A DNA stretch of 11,237 nt, from assembly GCA_021767525.1 (NCBI GenBank), contig JAASTF010000082.1, positions 1-11,237 of the forward strand, read 5' to 3'. Source of the stretch: Paracoccaceae bacterium. GTDB taxonomy: Bacteria > Pseudomonadota > Alphaproteobacteria > Rhodobacterales > Rhodobacteraceae. Position numbers and translations under genes: made by a program. Below are positions 5,243 through 11,237 of this stretch, piece after piece (position 1 is the stretch's first letter; every line of letters starts with the position of its first letter). The notes under the pieces were generated by a model that had not been told where the DNA came from, ran no database searches, and saw only the letters and a list, made by a program, of their open reading frames with translations.

Positions 5243-6478
5243 TCAGATCTTCATCTGGGTGTATTTCTTCAGCTCGGCACGCGCGATCTGGCGGCGGTGC
5301 ACAGCGTCGGGGCCATCGGCAAGGCGCAGCGTGCGCACCTGTGTCCACTTGTGCGCAAGCGGGGTATCCTGGCTGACGCCCATGCCGCCATGCAGCTGCA
5401 CCGCCTCGTCAATCACCTTCAGCGCCATGCGCGGCGCCACCGTCTTGATCATCGAGATCCACGGCGCCGCGGCGCGCGCATCGCCCTGGTCCATGTACCA
5501 GGCCGCTTTCAGGCACAGCAGGCGGGCCTGCTCGATCTCCATCCGGCATTCCGCGATGATGTCGAAATTCGCCCCCAGCTGCGCCAGCGGCTTGCCGAAG
5601 GCCTCGCGGTCAAGCGAGCGTTTGCACATCAGCTCCAGCGCCGATTCCGCCTGGCCGATGGCGCGCATGCAGTGGTGGATGCGGCCCGGGCCAAGCCGCC
5701 CCTGGGCAATCTCGAACCCGCGCCCTTCGCCCAGCAGCAGGTTTTCGGCAGGCACCCGCACATCGGTGAACCGCATATGCATATGCCCGTGCGGCGCGTC
5801 GTCCCGGCCGTATACTTCCATCGGGCGCAGCACTTCGATGCCCGGCGTTCCGGCGGGCACCACGATCATCGAATGGCGCTGATGCTTGGGCGCGTCGTCG
5901 TCGCCGGTCTTGACCATGACGATATAGACCTTGCAGCGCGGGTCCCCTGCCCCCGAGGCCCACCATTTCTCGCCGTTCAGCACGTAGTGATCGCCGTCGC
6001 GCACGCAGGACATCGACACGTTCGTCGCGTCCGAGCTGGCCTGATCGGGTTCGGTCATCAGGTAGGCCGAGCGGATCTTGCCCGCAAGCAGCGGCTGCAG
6101 CCACTCTTCCTTCATCTTCTCGGTGCCGTAGCGCTCGAACACCTCCATGTTGCCGGTGTCCGGCGCCGAGCAGTTGAACACCTCGGATCCAAGCGGCGTG
6201 CGCCCCATCTCCTCGGCGAAATAAGCATATTCCACCGTGGTCAGGCCAAAGCCGCGTTCGCTGTCAGTCAGGAAAAAGTTCCACAGGCCTTCGGCTTTCG
6301 CCTTGGCCTTCAGACCTTCCAGGATCTCGGTCTGGCGCTCGGTGAACTGCCAGCGATCGCCGGTGCCCACCTCGATTTCGTATTCATCGGCCATCGGCGC
6401 GATGTCGTTGCGCACCATATCGGCGACCCGCTCCAGCAGCTTGCGGTTCTCCGGCCGCATCCCGAAATTCATATCCAT
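5243..6478 (-). CDS. Acyl-CoA dehydrogenase, ACAD10/11-like
   Basis: This is an FAD-dependent acyl-CoA dehydrogenase of 411 residues with the usual domains. An N-terminal helical domain covers about residues 1-140. A beta domain follows with LMTEPDQASSDATN and NGEKWWASGAGDPRCKV. A C-terminal helical domain carries GRLGPGRIHHCMR, AFGKPLAQLG, QLHGGMGVSQDTPLAH and RTLRLADGPDAVH. The KWWASGAGDPRCK and GPGRIHHCMR signatures, and ADGPD where many ACADs have YEGT with the catalytic Glu, place it with ACAD10/11-type enzymes. These act on unusual or long acyl chains, reported to include 4-hydroxyacyl substrates. ATG 6478 follows GGAGG at 7 nt; the upstream extension of the frame runs through the tRNA side and is not coding. 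It has no metabolic link to its neighbours. The substrate is unknown. Confidence 0.92.
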   Translation of the reverse strand: MDMNFGMRPENRKLLERVADMVRNDIAPMADEYEIEVGTGDRWQFTERQTEILEGLKAKAKAEGLWNFFLTDSERGFGLTTVEYAYFAEEMGRTPLGSEVFNCSAPDTGNMEVFERYGTEKMKEEWLQPLLAGKIRSAYLMTEPDQASSDATNVSMSCVRDGDHYVLNGEKWWASGAGDPRCKVYIVMVKTGDDDAPKHQRHSMIVVPAGTPGIEVLRPMEVYGRDDAPHGHMHMRFTDVRVPAENLLLGEGRGFEIAQGRLGPGRIHHCMRAIGQAESALELMCKRSLDREAFGKPLAQLGANFDIIAECRMEIEQARLLCLKAAWYMDQGDARAAAPWISMIKTVAPRMALKVIDEAVQLHGGMGVSQDTPLAHKWTQVRTLRLADGPDAVHRRQIARAELKKYTQMKI

Positions 6479-6616
6479 AACAGCTCCTCCCTCGGTCCAT
6501 TTCCAACATGCGAAATTCGTTTCCGCGCGCATATCAGCACGTCGGCGGATGGAAGAAAAGCACCAAGCCGCGCGACGGGGCGTCACACGGGCACAGGCCG
6601 GCAAAACTTGGAAATT

Positions 6617-6703
6617 TGGTGCGGTCGAGAAGACTCGAACTTCCACTCCGGTTAAGGAACAGCGACCTCAACGCTGCGCGTCTACCAATTCCGCCACGAC
6701 CGC
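6617..6703 (-). tRNA. tRNA-Leu, anticodon GAG
   Basis: The minus strand gives an 87-nt class II tRNA. The acceptor stem GCGGTCG pairs with CGACCGC, followed by discriminator A and an encoded CCA (6619-6617). The D-arm is GGCGGAATTGGTAGACGC. The anticodon arm CAGCG-TTGAGGT-CGCTG carries GAG. A long variable arm follows, and then the T-arm GGAAG-TTCGAGT-CTTCT. The GAG anticodon reads Leu codons CUC and CUU. The 138 nt between it and the acyl-CoA dehydrogenase start hold nothing else that I can name. Confidence 0.97.
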
Positions 6704-6725
6704 ACGTCCTGACTTGGTGAGCGGG

Positions 6726-6754
6726 CGTATAGACGACCGGCGCGGCGATGTGAA
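6726..6754 (-). promoter_or_regulatory. Promoter of tRNA-Leu
   Basis: On the minus strand TTCACA (6754-6749) and TATACG (6731-6726) are exactly 17 nt apart. Transcription would start about 15 nt before the tRNA 5' end at 6703. Both boxes are close to sigma70 consensus. Confidence 0.6.
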
Positions 6755-6822
6755 GGACAAATTTCAGCGATCTGGCCACGCCCGGGATTGCCAATGGGCC
6801 CGCGTCGCCCCACCCTTGCGGC

Positions 6823-7494
6823 ATGACACAAGACATTCCAAACGCCGCTCCGCAAATCCGCGTCGATATCGTATCCGACGTGATGTGCCCCTGGTGCATC
6901 GTGGGCTTCAAAGAGCTGGAGGCCGCCGCCGCGCAACAAGGCGTGACCCTGGGCCTGCGCTGGCATCCGTTCGAGCTGAATCCCGACATGCCGCCCGAGG
7001 GCGAGGATCTGACCGAACACATCACCCGCAAATACGGCATCACACGCGCGCAAAGCGCCGAGAACCGCGCGGTTCTGCGCGAACGCGGCGACGCGCTGGG
7101 GATCGACTTTGCCTTTGGTCCGGACGCACGGATGCGCAACTCGTTCCGGGCCCATCAGCTGATCGACTGGGCCGAGGGGCAAGGCGCGCAACACCAGGTC
7201 AAGCTGGCGCTGTTCGCTGCGCATTTCAGCGCGGGGCTGGACGTGAACGATATCGGCGTTCTGGCACAGATCGCCGAAACCGTCGGGCTTGATCCCACGG
7301 CGGCGGGCGCTGCGCTGGAAAGCGGCGCCCATGCCGATGCCGTGCGCCGCAAACAGGCATTCTGGCATCAACAGGGCGTCACGGGCGTTCCGGCGATGGT
7401 GTTCGACCAGAAATACCTTGTGACCGGCGCGCAAGGGGTCGAAGGATACGCGCACATGCTGCGGCAGCTTGCGGCGCAGCCCGGCGCGGTCTAA
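6823..7494 (+). CDS. DsbA-family (FrnE-like) oxidoreductase
   Basis: This is a 223-residue thioredoxin-fold protein of the DsbA/FrnE family. The redox motif CPWC is at 22-25 in IVSDVMCPWCIVG. A helical insert follows, with WHPFELNPDMPPEG and MRNSFRAHQLIDWA, and the cis-Pro strand is GVTGVPAMVF near the C-terminus. There is no signal peptide, so it acts in the cytoplasm, unlike true DsbA. FrnE-like proteins are thiol-disulfide oxidoreductases or isomerases, and some act on small-molecule thiols. The physiological substrate is unknown. The start at 6823 has no strong ribosome site, but it gives the family N-terminus. lipB begins 10 nt after its stop codon, so the two are probably one transcript. 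Confidence 0.88.
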   Translation: MTQDIPNAAPQIRVDIVSDVMCPWCIVGFKELEAAAAQQGVTLGLRWHPFELNPDMPPEGEDLTEHITRKYGITRAQSAENRAVLRERGDALGIDFAFGPDARMRNSFRAHQLIDWAEGQGAQHQVKLALFAAHFSAGLDVNDIGVLAQIAETVGLDPTAAGAALESGAHADAVRRKQAFWHQQGVTGVPAMVFDQKYLVTGAQGVEGYAHMLRQLAAQPGAV

Positions 7495-7504
7495 AGCCCG
7501 TTTA

Positions 7505-8182
7505 ATGGTGGAATGGATCATCTCTGACGGTCTGACCGACTATGACCACGCATGCCGCGTGATGGAAGAGCGTGCCGCCGCCATCGCCGAGGGCCGCGCG
7601 GACGAGGCGATCTGGCTGCTGGAACACCCGCCGCTCTATACCGCCGGCACCTCGGCCAACGCGGCCGACCTGCGCGACCCCGACCGCTTTCCGGTCTACC
7701 CGTCGAAACGGGGCGGGCAATACACCTATCACGGGCCCGGCCAGCGCGTGGTTTACGTGATGCTGAACGTGGGCCAGCGCGGCCATGACGTGCGGCGTTT
7801 CGTGCAGCAGCTGGAAACCTGGGTGATCGCCACGCTGGCCGAGTTCAACGTGACCGGCGAAATCCGCGAGGGCCGCGTGGGCGTCTGGGTGCAGCGCCCC
7901 GAAAAGCCGCTGACCGCCACCGGCGCCATCCCAGAGGACAAGATCGCCGCCATCGGCATCCGTCTGCGCAAATGGATCAGCTTTCACGGCATTTCCATCA
8001 ACGTCGATCCAGACCTGTCCCATTTCCAGGGCATCGTACCCTGCGGCATCACCGAGCATGGCGTGACCAGCCTGGTGGACCTGGGCCTGCCCGTCACGAT
8101 GGACGATCTGGATCTGGCGCTGAAGCGCACATTTCCAACGGTTTTTGCGAACGCACTTGACGCCGACCGCGCGCAAGCGTGA
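7505..8182 (+). CDS. lipB: LipB, octanoyl-[ACP]:protein N-octanoyltransferase
   Basis: LipB moves octanoyl from acyl carrier protein to lipoyl domains of dehydrogenase complexes and GcvH. LipA then completes lipoate. The 225-residue product shows the family motifs: HPPLYTAGTSA (residues 41-51), RGGQYTYHGPGQRVVY (69-84), then KIAAIGIRLRKWISFHG with the conserved Lys147. PCGITEHGVTSL carries the nucleophile Cys180. Both active-site residues (Lys and Cys) are intact. I start at ATG 7505, where homologous sequence begins. The 12 preceding in-frame codons overlap the upstream gene in another frame and are probably not used. No strong ribosome site is seen, so translation may be coupled to the upstream gene. 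Confidence 0.95.
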   Translation: MVEWIISDGLTDYDHACRVMEERAAAIAEGRADEAIWLLEHPPLYTAGTSANAADLRDPDRFPVYPSKRGGQYTYHGPGQRVVYVMLNVGQRGHDVRRFVQQLETWVIATLAEFNVTGEIREGRVGVWVQRPEKPLTATGAIPEDKIAAIGIRLRKWISFHGISINVDPDLSHFQGIVPCGITEHGVTSLVDLGLPVTMDDLDLALKRTFPTVFANALDADRAQA

Positions 8183-8274
8183 AAAAGGTGCGCCGAAACA
8201 GCACATTGCCATGCGGGACTGCCCGCGTATCTCTGCGCAGCAACGCGCGACCATCAAACCGGAGACCGGACCAC

Positions 8275-8688
8275 ATGAACAAGTATCTGACCGCCGCCGC
8301 CCTTCTGGCACTGGCCGCCCCCGCCTTCGCCGAAGGCGATGCCGCGAAGGGCGAAAAGGAATTTCGCAAGTGCAAAGCGTGCCACATGATCGTGGCCGAT
8401 GACGGCACCGAGATCGTCAAGGGCGGCCGCACCGGCCCCAACCTTTATGGCGTCGTGGGCCGCGTGGCCGGCAGCTACGAGGATTTCCGCTATGGCAAGG
8501 GCCTCGAAGCCGCCGCCGAAGCCGGGTTCGAATGGACGCAAGAGGCGATTGCCGCCTATGTCGCCGACCCCAAGGCATGGCTGGGCGAACAGGGCTATCC
8601 CGAACAGTCGAAGATGACCTTCAAGCTGCGCAAGGGCGGCGAAGACGTGGCCGCCTATCTGGCTTCGGTCGTCGAAGGCGGCAGCTAA
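8275..8688 (+). CDS. cycA: Cytochrome c2, class I periplasmic electron carrier
   Basis: This soluble c-type cytochrome would carry electrons from the bc1 complex, and possibly from Sox enzymes, to terminal oxidase. The 137-residue protein has a Sec signal (MNKYLTAAALLALAAPAFAE). The haem motif is CKACH at 33-37, followed by TGPNLYGVVGR. The distal ligand is Met114 in KMTFKL. The haem-motif region, TGPNLYGVVGR and KMTFKL closely match R. sphaeroides cytochrome c2 and the related c550 of Paracoccus. ATG 8275 follows GGAG at about 10 nt. It is 92 nt after lipB, a gap with a small hairpin (8211-8228) and no clear promoter. ctaD lies about 1.5 kb downstream, echoing the cycA-ctaDI linkage of P. 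denitrificans. The class is firm; the gene symbol is by analogy. Confidence 0.9.
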   Translation: MNKYLTAAALLALAAPAFAEGDAAKGEKEFRKCKACHMIVADDGTEIVKGGRTGPNLYGVVGRVAGSYEDFRYGKGLEAAAEAGFEWTQEAIAAYVADPKAWLGEQGYPEQSKMTFKLRKGGEDVAAYLASVVEGGS

Positions 8689-8712
8689 GCCAAGCGCCCG
8701 ACAGGGTTTTCC

Positions 8713-8743
8713 AGGGGCCGTGCATCGCCGATGCGCGGCCCTT
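8713..8743. terminator. Shared terminator between cycA and the DUF1428 gene
   Basis: AGGGGCCG T GCATC, loop GCC, GATGC G CGGCCCTT pairs as a long stem of about 14 bp with T-G wobbles. It lies between the convergent stop codons (8688 and 8746). The plus side is followed by the moderately T-rich GTTCATTTCTC. The minus side is followed by CTGGAAAACCC, without a T-run. Confidence 0.7.
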
Positions 8744-8745
8744 GT

Positions 8746-9102
8746 TCATTTCTCAAGCGCCATCAACAGGCCGAACCCGCCAAAGATCATGCGCTTGCCA
8801 TCAAATGGCATATCACCGATTTGCCGCCATTCCGGATCGCTTTCCATCGAGGCCCAGCACGCATCGGCGGTTGCCTTGTCCGGCCATTCGATCCAGCCCA
8901 AGGCCGCTGTTTCACCGTCTTTCAACCGAACGGCCAACGGAAACGAGGTCACCTCGCCGGGGGGCAGATCGTCCCCCCAGCATTCCACCGACCGCAAAGC
9001 GCCATACTTGCGAAACATCGGCCAGGCCGCCTGAACATGCGCGGTGTATTCGGCCTTTTTGTCGCGCGGCACGGGGGCCAGGAATGCACTGAAATAGGTC
9101 AT
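8746..9102 (-). CDS. DUF1428 (YbaA-like) family protein
   Basis: This 118-residue protein is of the DUF1428 family (E. coli YbaA), a ferredoxin-like dimeric fold of unknown function. Family signatures are visible: MTYFSAFLAPVPRDKKAEY at the start, the central VECWGDDLPPGEVTSF, WIEWPDKATADACW, and the C-terminal MPFDGKRMIFGGF. I chose ATG 9102 because it is the family N-terminus and has AAAGGAAAG about 6 nt upstream. The frame stays open to 9120, but those codons lie inside the upstream gene. It begins 1 nt after the VOC gene stop codon, so the two were evolved as a translationally coupled pair. Both are divergent from marR and probably under its control. Confidence 0.9.
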   Translation of the reverse strand: MTYFSAFLAPVPRDKKAEYTAHVQAAWPMFRKYGALRSVECWGDDLPPGEVTSFPLAVRLKDGETAALGWIEWPDKATADACWASMESDPEWRQIGDMPFDGKRMIFGGFGLLMALEK

Positions 9103-9103
9103 G

Positions 9104-9568
9104 TCACTTTCCTTTTTCATGGGCGGCGCGCAGGCCGGCCAGGTCTATCCGTGTCATGCCAAGCATGGCTTGGTAGGCGCGGTGACGCGCGTCGCGCGTG
9201 CCATCGAACAGGTATCTGCGCATCTCGGCGGGAAATATCTGCCACGACACGCCGAACGCGTCGGTCAGCCATCCGCAGCGCTGAGGCGTGCCACCAGCCG
9301 CCACGTGCCCCTGCCAGATCGTGTCGGACTCGTCCTGGCTGTCGGCGGCAACCGTGATCGAACAGGCGGGCCCATGCGTCATGCCCGGCCCACCGTTCAG
9401 CGCGACGAAGGGCGCCCCGGCCAAGGTAAATTCGACCAGCACCGCGGGCGCGTCTTACTCGGGCCTTTCCGGGGTTTCGATCCTGCTGCCGTGGACAAGG
9501 CCGGTATAAAGCGCCGCGGCCTCTTCGTCCTGGCCATCGAACCACAAACATGTCTGAACCCGTGGCAT
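9104..9568 (-). pseudogene. PhnB-like VOC family protein gene interrupted by an in-frame TAA
   Basis: In one continuous frame this encodes a 154-codon VOC-superfamily protein of the PhnB / 3-dmu-9_3-mt type. Codons 1-37 give MPRVQTCLWFDGQDEEAAAL and on to GSRIETPERPE. Codon 38 is TAA (9457-9455). From codon 39 the family continues without a frame change: VLVEFTLAGAPFVALNGGPG, CGWLTDAFGVSWQIFP, AYQAMLGMTRIDLAGLRAAH. The true start at 9568 has GGGAG at 8 nt. So this is a single nonsense codon in an otherwise intact gene, or a sequencing error. A GTG at codon 43 (9442) could restart a 112-residue fragment, but it lacks a proper ribosome site. Family members are often annotated as glyoxalase-like; the function is unknown. 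Confidence 0.85.
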
Positions 9569-9590
9569 TTACGCGCTCCCTTGCATATAA

Positions 9591-9602
9591 GTTGATATCA
9601 CC
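9591..9602. promoter_or_regulatory. Candidate MarR operator 1
   Basis: GTTGATATCACC differs by one base from the perfect palindrome at 9619-9630, whose start is 28 bp away. It sits directly upstream of TATATG (9589-9584, minus strand), a plausible -10 for the VOC/DUF1428 unit. A bound repressor would block that promoter. Confidence 0.6.
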
Positions 9603-9618
9603 GTAATTCACATTTTAT

Positions 9619-9630
9619 GTTGATATCAAC
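9619..9630. promoter_or_regulatory. Candidate MarR operator 2
   Basis: GTTGATATCAAC is a perfect 12-bp palindrome just before the preferred marR start at 9635. With the near copy at 9591-9602 it forms a tandem pair in the divergent gap, the usual layout for an autoregulated MarR repressor. Confidence 0.65.
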
Positions 9631-9634
9631 CTAT

Positions 9635-10132
9635 ATGACCGATCCCACCGCCCCCCTGCCTCACGACACCACGATCGAGGTGCGCGACCGCTGCTTGTGC
9701 CTGCATGTGCAGCGCGCCGCCCGCGCGCTGGCCCGACGCTTTGACGAGGCGCTGCGCCCACACCGCCTGACCAATGGGCAGTTCTCGCTCTTGATGGCCC
9801 TGAACCGTCCGGAACCGCCCCGCATTTCGGACCTGGCGCCGTTTCTCGCGATGGATCGCACGACCCTGACGGCGGCACTGAAAGTGTTGGAACGTCAAGG
9901 GCTTGCCGCATCCGAACCCGACCCGAACGACCGCCGCAGCCGGCGCGTCAGCCTGACCCATTCCGGCGCCGCGCGATTGATGGCCGCGCTGCCCGACTGG
10001 CGCGCCGCGCATGACGCGCTCGATGCGGAACTGGGTGCGGCGGGCGGGCCCGGTTTGCGCGCCGCGCTGATGCAGATCGCCGGGCTGGACCCGGCCTTGC
10101 CCGACCAAGGGGGGTGCGACAATAAATTTTGA
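9635..10132 (+). CDS. MarR-family transcriptional regulator
   Basis: This is a 165-residue winged-helix regulator. A dimerisation helix leads in (CLCLHVQRAARALARRFDEA). It is followed by the DNA-binding core LTNGQFSLLMALNRPEPPRI, recognition helix FLAMDRTTLTAALKVLERQG, and the wing PDPNDRRSRRVSLT, which is diagnostic for MarR. Cys residues near position 20 (RCLCLH) could sense oxidants; this is speculative. An ATG at 9617 would add six residues, but it runs straight through the palindrome 9619-9630. I therefore prefer 9635. Neither start has a Shine-Dalgarno sequence, so translation from a very short leader is possible. Its likely targets are itself and the divergent VOC-DUF1428 pair. The ligand is unknown. 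Confidence 0.88.
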   Translation: MTDPTAPLPHDTTIEVRDRCLCLHVQRAARALARRFDEALRPHRLTNGQFSLLMALNRPEPPRISDLAPFLAMDRTTLTAALKVLERQGLAASEPDPNDRRSRRVSLTHSGAARLMAALPDWRAAHDALDAELGAAGGPGLRAALMQIAGLDPALPDQGGCDNKF

Positions 10133-10142
10133 TCTGGATCAA
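10129..10142. promoter_or_regulatory. FNR/FnrL-type box upstream of ctaD
   Basis: TTGAT CTGG ATCAA is a perfect match to the FNR-family consensus TTGAT-N4-ATCAA. It overlaps the marR stop codon (10130-10132) and lies about 100 nt before the ctaD start. FnrL-type regulators respond to low oxygen in Rhodobacterales. Oxygen control of aa3 oxidase is expected; whether this site represses or activates is not shown. The rest of the 111-nt gap holds no clear boxes, only a small GAGGC/GCCTC hairpin. Confidence 0.75.
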
Positions 10143-10243
10143 TCTGAGGCATTGCCGCCTCGGCCCAGCCATTCTAAAACGCGAATGGATAGCCGGGCAT
10201 GGGATTCCTGCGCCCGTTAAAGGACACAATCAGGAGGCAGCCA

Positions 10244-11237
10244 ATGGCAGACGCAGCCATTCACGGCCACGACCATGAAGATCAGCGTGGGTTCTTCACC
10301 CGCTGGTTCATGTCGACCAACCACAAGGATATCGGGATCCTGTACCTGATCACGTCGGCGATCGTCGGCCTGATCTCGGTGCTTTTCACCGTTTACATGC
10401 GCATGGAGCTGATGGAGCCCGGCGTTCAGTACATGTGCCTGGAGGGCGCGCGCTTTACCGCCGCGGCAGCCGGCGAATGTACCCCCAACGGCCATCTCTG
10501 GAACGTGATGATCACCTACCACGGCGTTCTGATGATGTTCTTCGTGGTGATCCCGGCGCTGTTCGGCGGCTTCGGCAACTATTTCATGCCGCTGCAGATC
10601 GGCGCGCCGGACATGGCGTTCCCGCGGATGAACAACCTCAGCTACTGGCTGTATGTCGCCGGCACCTCGCTGGGCGTGGCCTCGCTGCTGGCGCCGGGCG
10701 GAAACGACCAGCTTGGCTCGGGCGTCGGCTGGGTGCTTTACCCGCCGCTCTCCACGAACGAGGCCGGCATGTCGATGGACCTGGCGATCTTTGCCGTGCA
10801 CGTGTCGGGCGCCAGCTCGATCCTGGGCGCGATCAACATGATCACCACCTTCCTGAACATGCGCGCGCCGGGCATGACCCTGTTCAAGGTGCCGCTGTTC
10901 AGCTGGTCGATCTTCGTCACCTCGTGGCTGATCCTGCTGTCGCTGCCGGTCCTGGCGGGCGCGATCACCATGCTGCTGACCGACCGCAACTTCGGCACGA
11001 CCTTCTTCGATCCGGCCGGCGGCGGTGACCCGGTGCTGTACCAGCACATCCTGTGGTTCTTCGGCCACCCCGAGGTGTATATCATCATCCTGCCCGGCTT
11101 CGGCATCATCAGCCAGGTGATCGCGACTTTCTCGCGCAAACCCGTGTTCGGCTATCTGGGCATGGCCTATGCCATGGTCGCCATCGGCGTCATCGGCTTC
11201 ATCGTCTGGGCCCACCACATGTACACGGTCGGCCTCG
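10244..11237 (+). CDS. ctaD: Cytochrome c oxidase (aa3) subunit I, 5' part cut by window edge
   Basis: This is the catalytic subunit of the inner-membrane aa3-type oxidase, which reduces O2 to water and pumps protons. The first 331 codons are present. The low-spin haem a ligand His93 is in ITYHGVLMMFF. The D-channel Asp123 is in APDMAFPRMNN. His275, Glu277 and the cross-linked Tyr279 are in FFGHPEVYI, and the CuB ligands His324-His325 are in VWAHHMYTVG at the edge. Cys64 and Cys79 form the usual periplasmic-side loop pair. ATG 10244 follows AGGAGG at 7 nt. The sequence is close to Paracoccus CtaDI along its whole visible length. It is preceded by an FNR-type box. All catalytic residues visible so far are intact; the C-terminal part lies outside. 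Confidence 0.97.
   Translation, partial: MADAAIHGHDHEDQRGFFTRWFMSTNHKDIGILYLITSAIVGLISVLFTVYMRMELMEPGVQYMCLEGARFTAAAAGECTPNGHLWNVMITYHGVLMMFFVVIPALFGGFGNYFMPLQIGAPDMAFPRMNNLSYWLYVAGTSLGVASLLAPGGNDQLGSGVGWVLYPPLSTNEAGMSMDLAIFAVHVSGASSILGAINMITTFLNMRAPGMTLFKVPLFSWSIFVTSWLILLSLPVLAGAITMLLTDRNFGTTFFDPAGGGDPVLYQHILWFFGHPEVYIIILPGFGIISQVIATFSRKPVFGYLGMAYAMVAIGVIGFIVWAHHMYTVGL

Noticed and set aside
5099..6655. Plus-strand open frame of 518 codons
   Set aside because: It is antisense to the acyl-CoA dehydrogenase and runs through the terminator hairpin and into the tRNA.
6617..6703. tRNA-Leu as an integration site for a genomic island
   Set aside because: No integrase, and no repeated tRNA 3' end is visible in the window. 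Flanking genes are ordinary housekeeping or sox genes.
9117..9611. Minus-strand open frame of 164 codons, read as an alternative to the broken VOC gene
   Set aside because: Its product is Arg-rich with no VOC motifs, and its start lies in the operator region. The VOC frame is recognisable on both sides of the stop, so a frameshift explanation is not needed.
9605..9612. AATTCACA in the marR gap, resembling the word shared by the two sox gaps
   Set aside because: It is not palindromic here and lies far from sox genes. Eight AT-rich bases can recur by chance.
10217..11218. Minus-strand open frame of 333 codons
   Set aside because: It is antisense to ctaD, whose conserved residues are all in place. 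The predicted protein is His/Arg/Asp-rich without any family signature.
1..11237. CRISPR arrays, insertion sequences, toxin-antitoxin or phage-defence genes
   Set aside because: No regularly spaced repeats, transposase motifs, terminal repeats or defence-type domains were found on either strand.

Overview
The window looks like chromosomal DNA from an alphaproteobacterium of the Rhodobacterales (Roseobacter/Paracoccus type). The GC content is high. The sox genes run in the order known from Paracoccus pantotrophus and Pseudaminobacter salicylatoxidans. The cytochrome c2 and aa3 oxidase subunit I proteins closely resemble those of Rhodobacter and Paracoccus.

Region 1 (1-5059) is the regulatory and 5' half of a sox (thiosulfate/sulfur oxidation) cluster. 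On the minus strand, in transcription order, lie soxV, soxW, soxX, soxY, soxZ and the first 98 codons of soxA, which runs off the left edge. Divergently, on the plus strand, lie soxS, soxR and a YeeE/YedE-type membrane protein (soxT-like). SoxV (CcdA-type) and the thioredoxins SoxS and SoxW should keep the periplasmic SoxY carrier reduced. SoxX and SoxA form the c-type cytochrome that loads sulfur onto the SoxY cysteine arm. SoxR is an ArsR-family repressor with the Cys pair used for (per)sulfide sensing. Palindromes lie in the soxS-soxV and soxW-soxX gaps, the two places where SoxR is known to bind in a relative.

Region 2 (5060-6703) holds a structured intergenic stretch with a repeat-like hairpin and a terminator. 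It is followed on the minus strand by an acyl-CoA dehydrogenase of ACAD10/11 type and tRNA-Leu(GAG) with a recognisable promoter.

Region 3 (6823-8688, plus) holds a FrnE-like DsbA-family oxidoreductase, lipB (lipoyl transferase) and a cytochrome c2 gene (cycA), closed by a terminator shared with the convergent DUF1428 gene.

Region 4 (8746-10132) is a small MarR-controlled unit. A PhnB-like VOC gene carrying an in-frame TAA and a DUF1428 gene run leftwards, divergent from marR. Tandem GTTGATATCA-type operators lie in the gap between them.

Region 5 (10129-11237) has a perfect FNR-type box overlapping the marR stop codon, then the 5' part of ctaD (aa3 oxidase subunit I), which runs off the right edge. 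Cytochrome c2 next to ctaD recalls the cycA-ctaDI linkage of Paracoccus denitrificans.

I see no undescribed multi-gene system here. The items most worth a second look are regulatory (SoxR and MarR operators, the FNR box, the soxZ-soxA hairpin), the interrupted VOC gene and the dispersed-repeat-like hairpin behind soxT.
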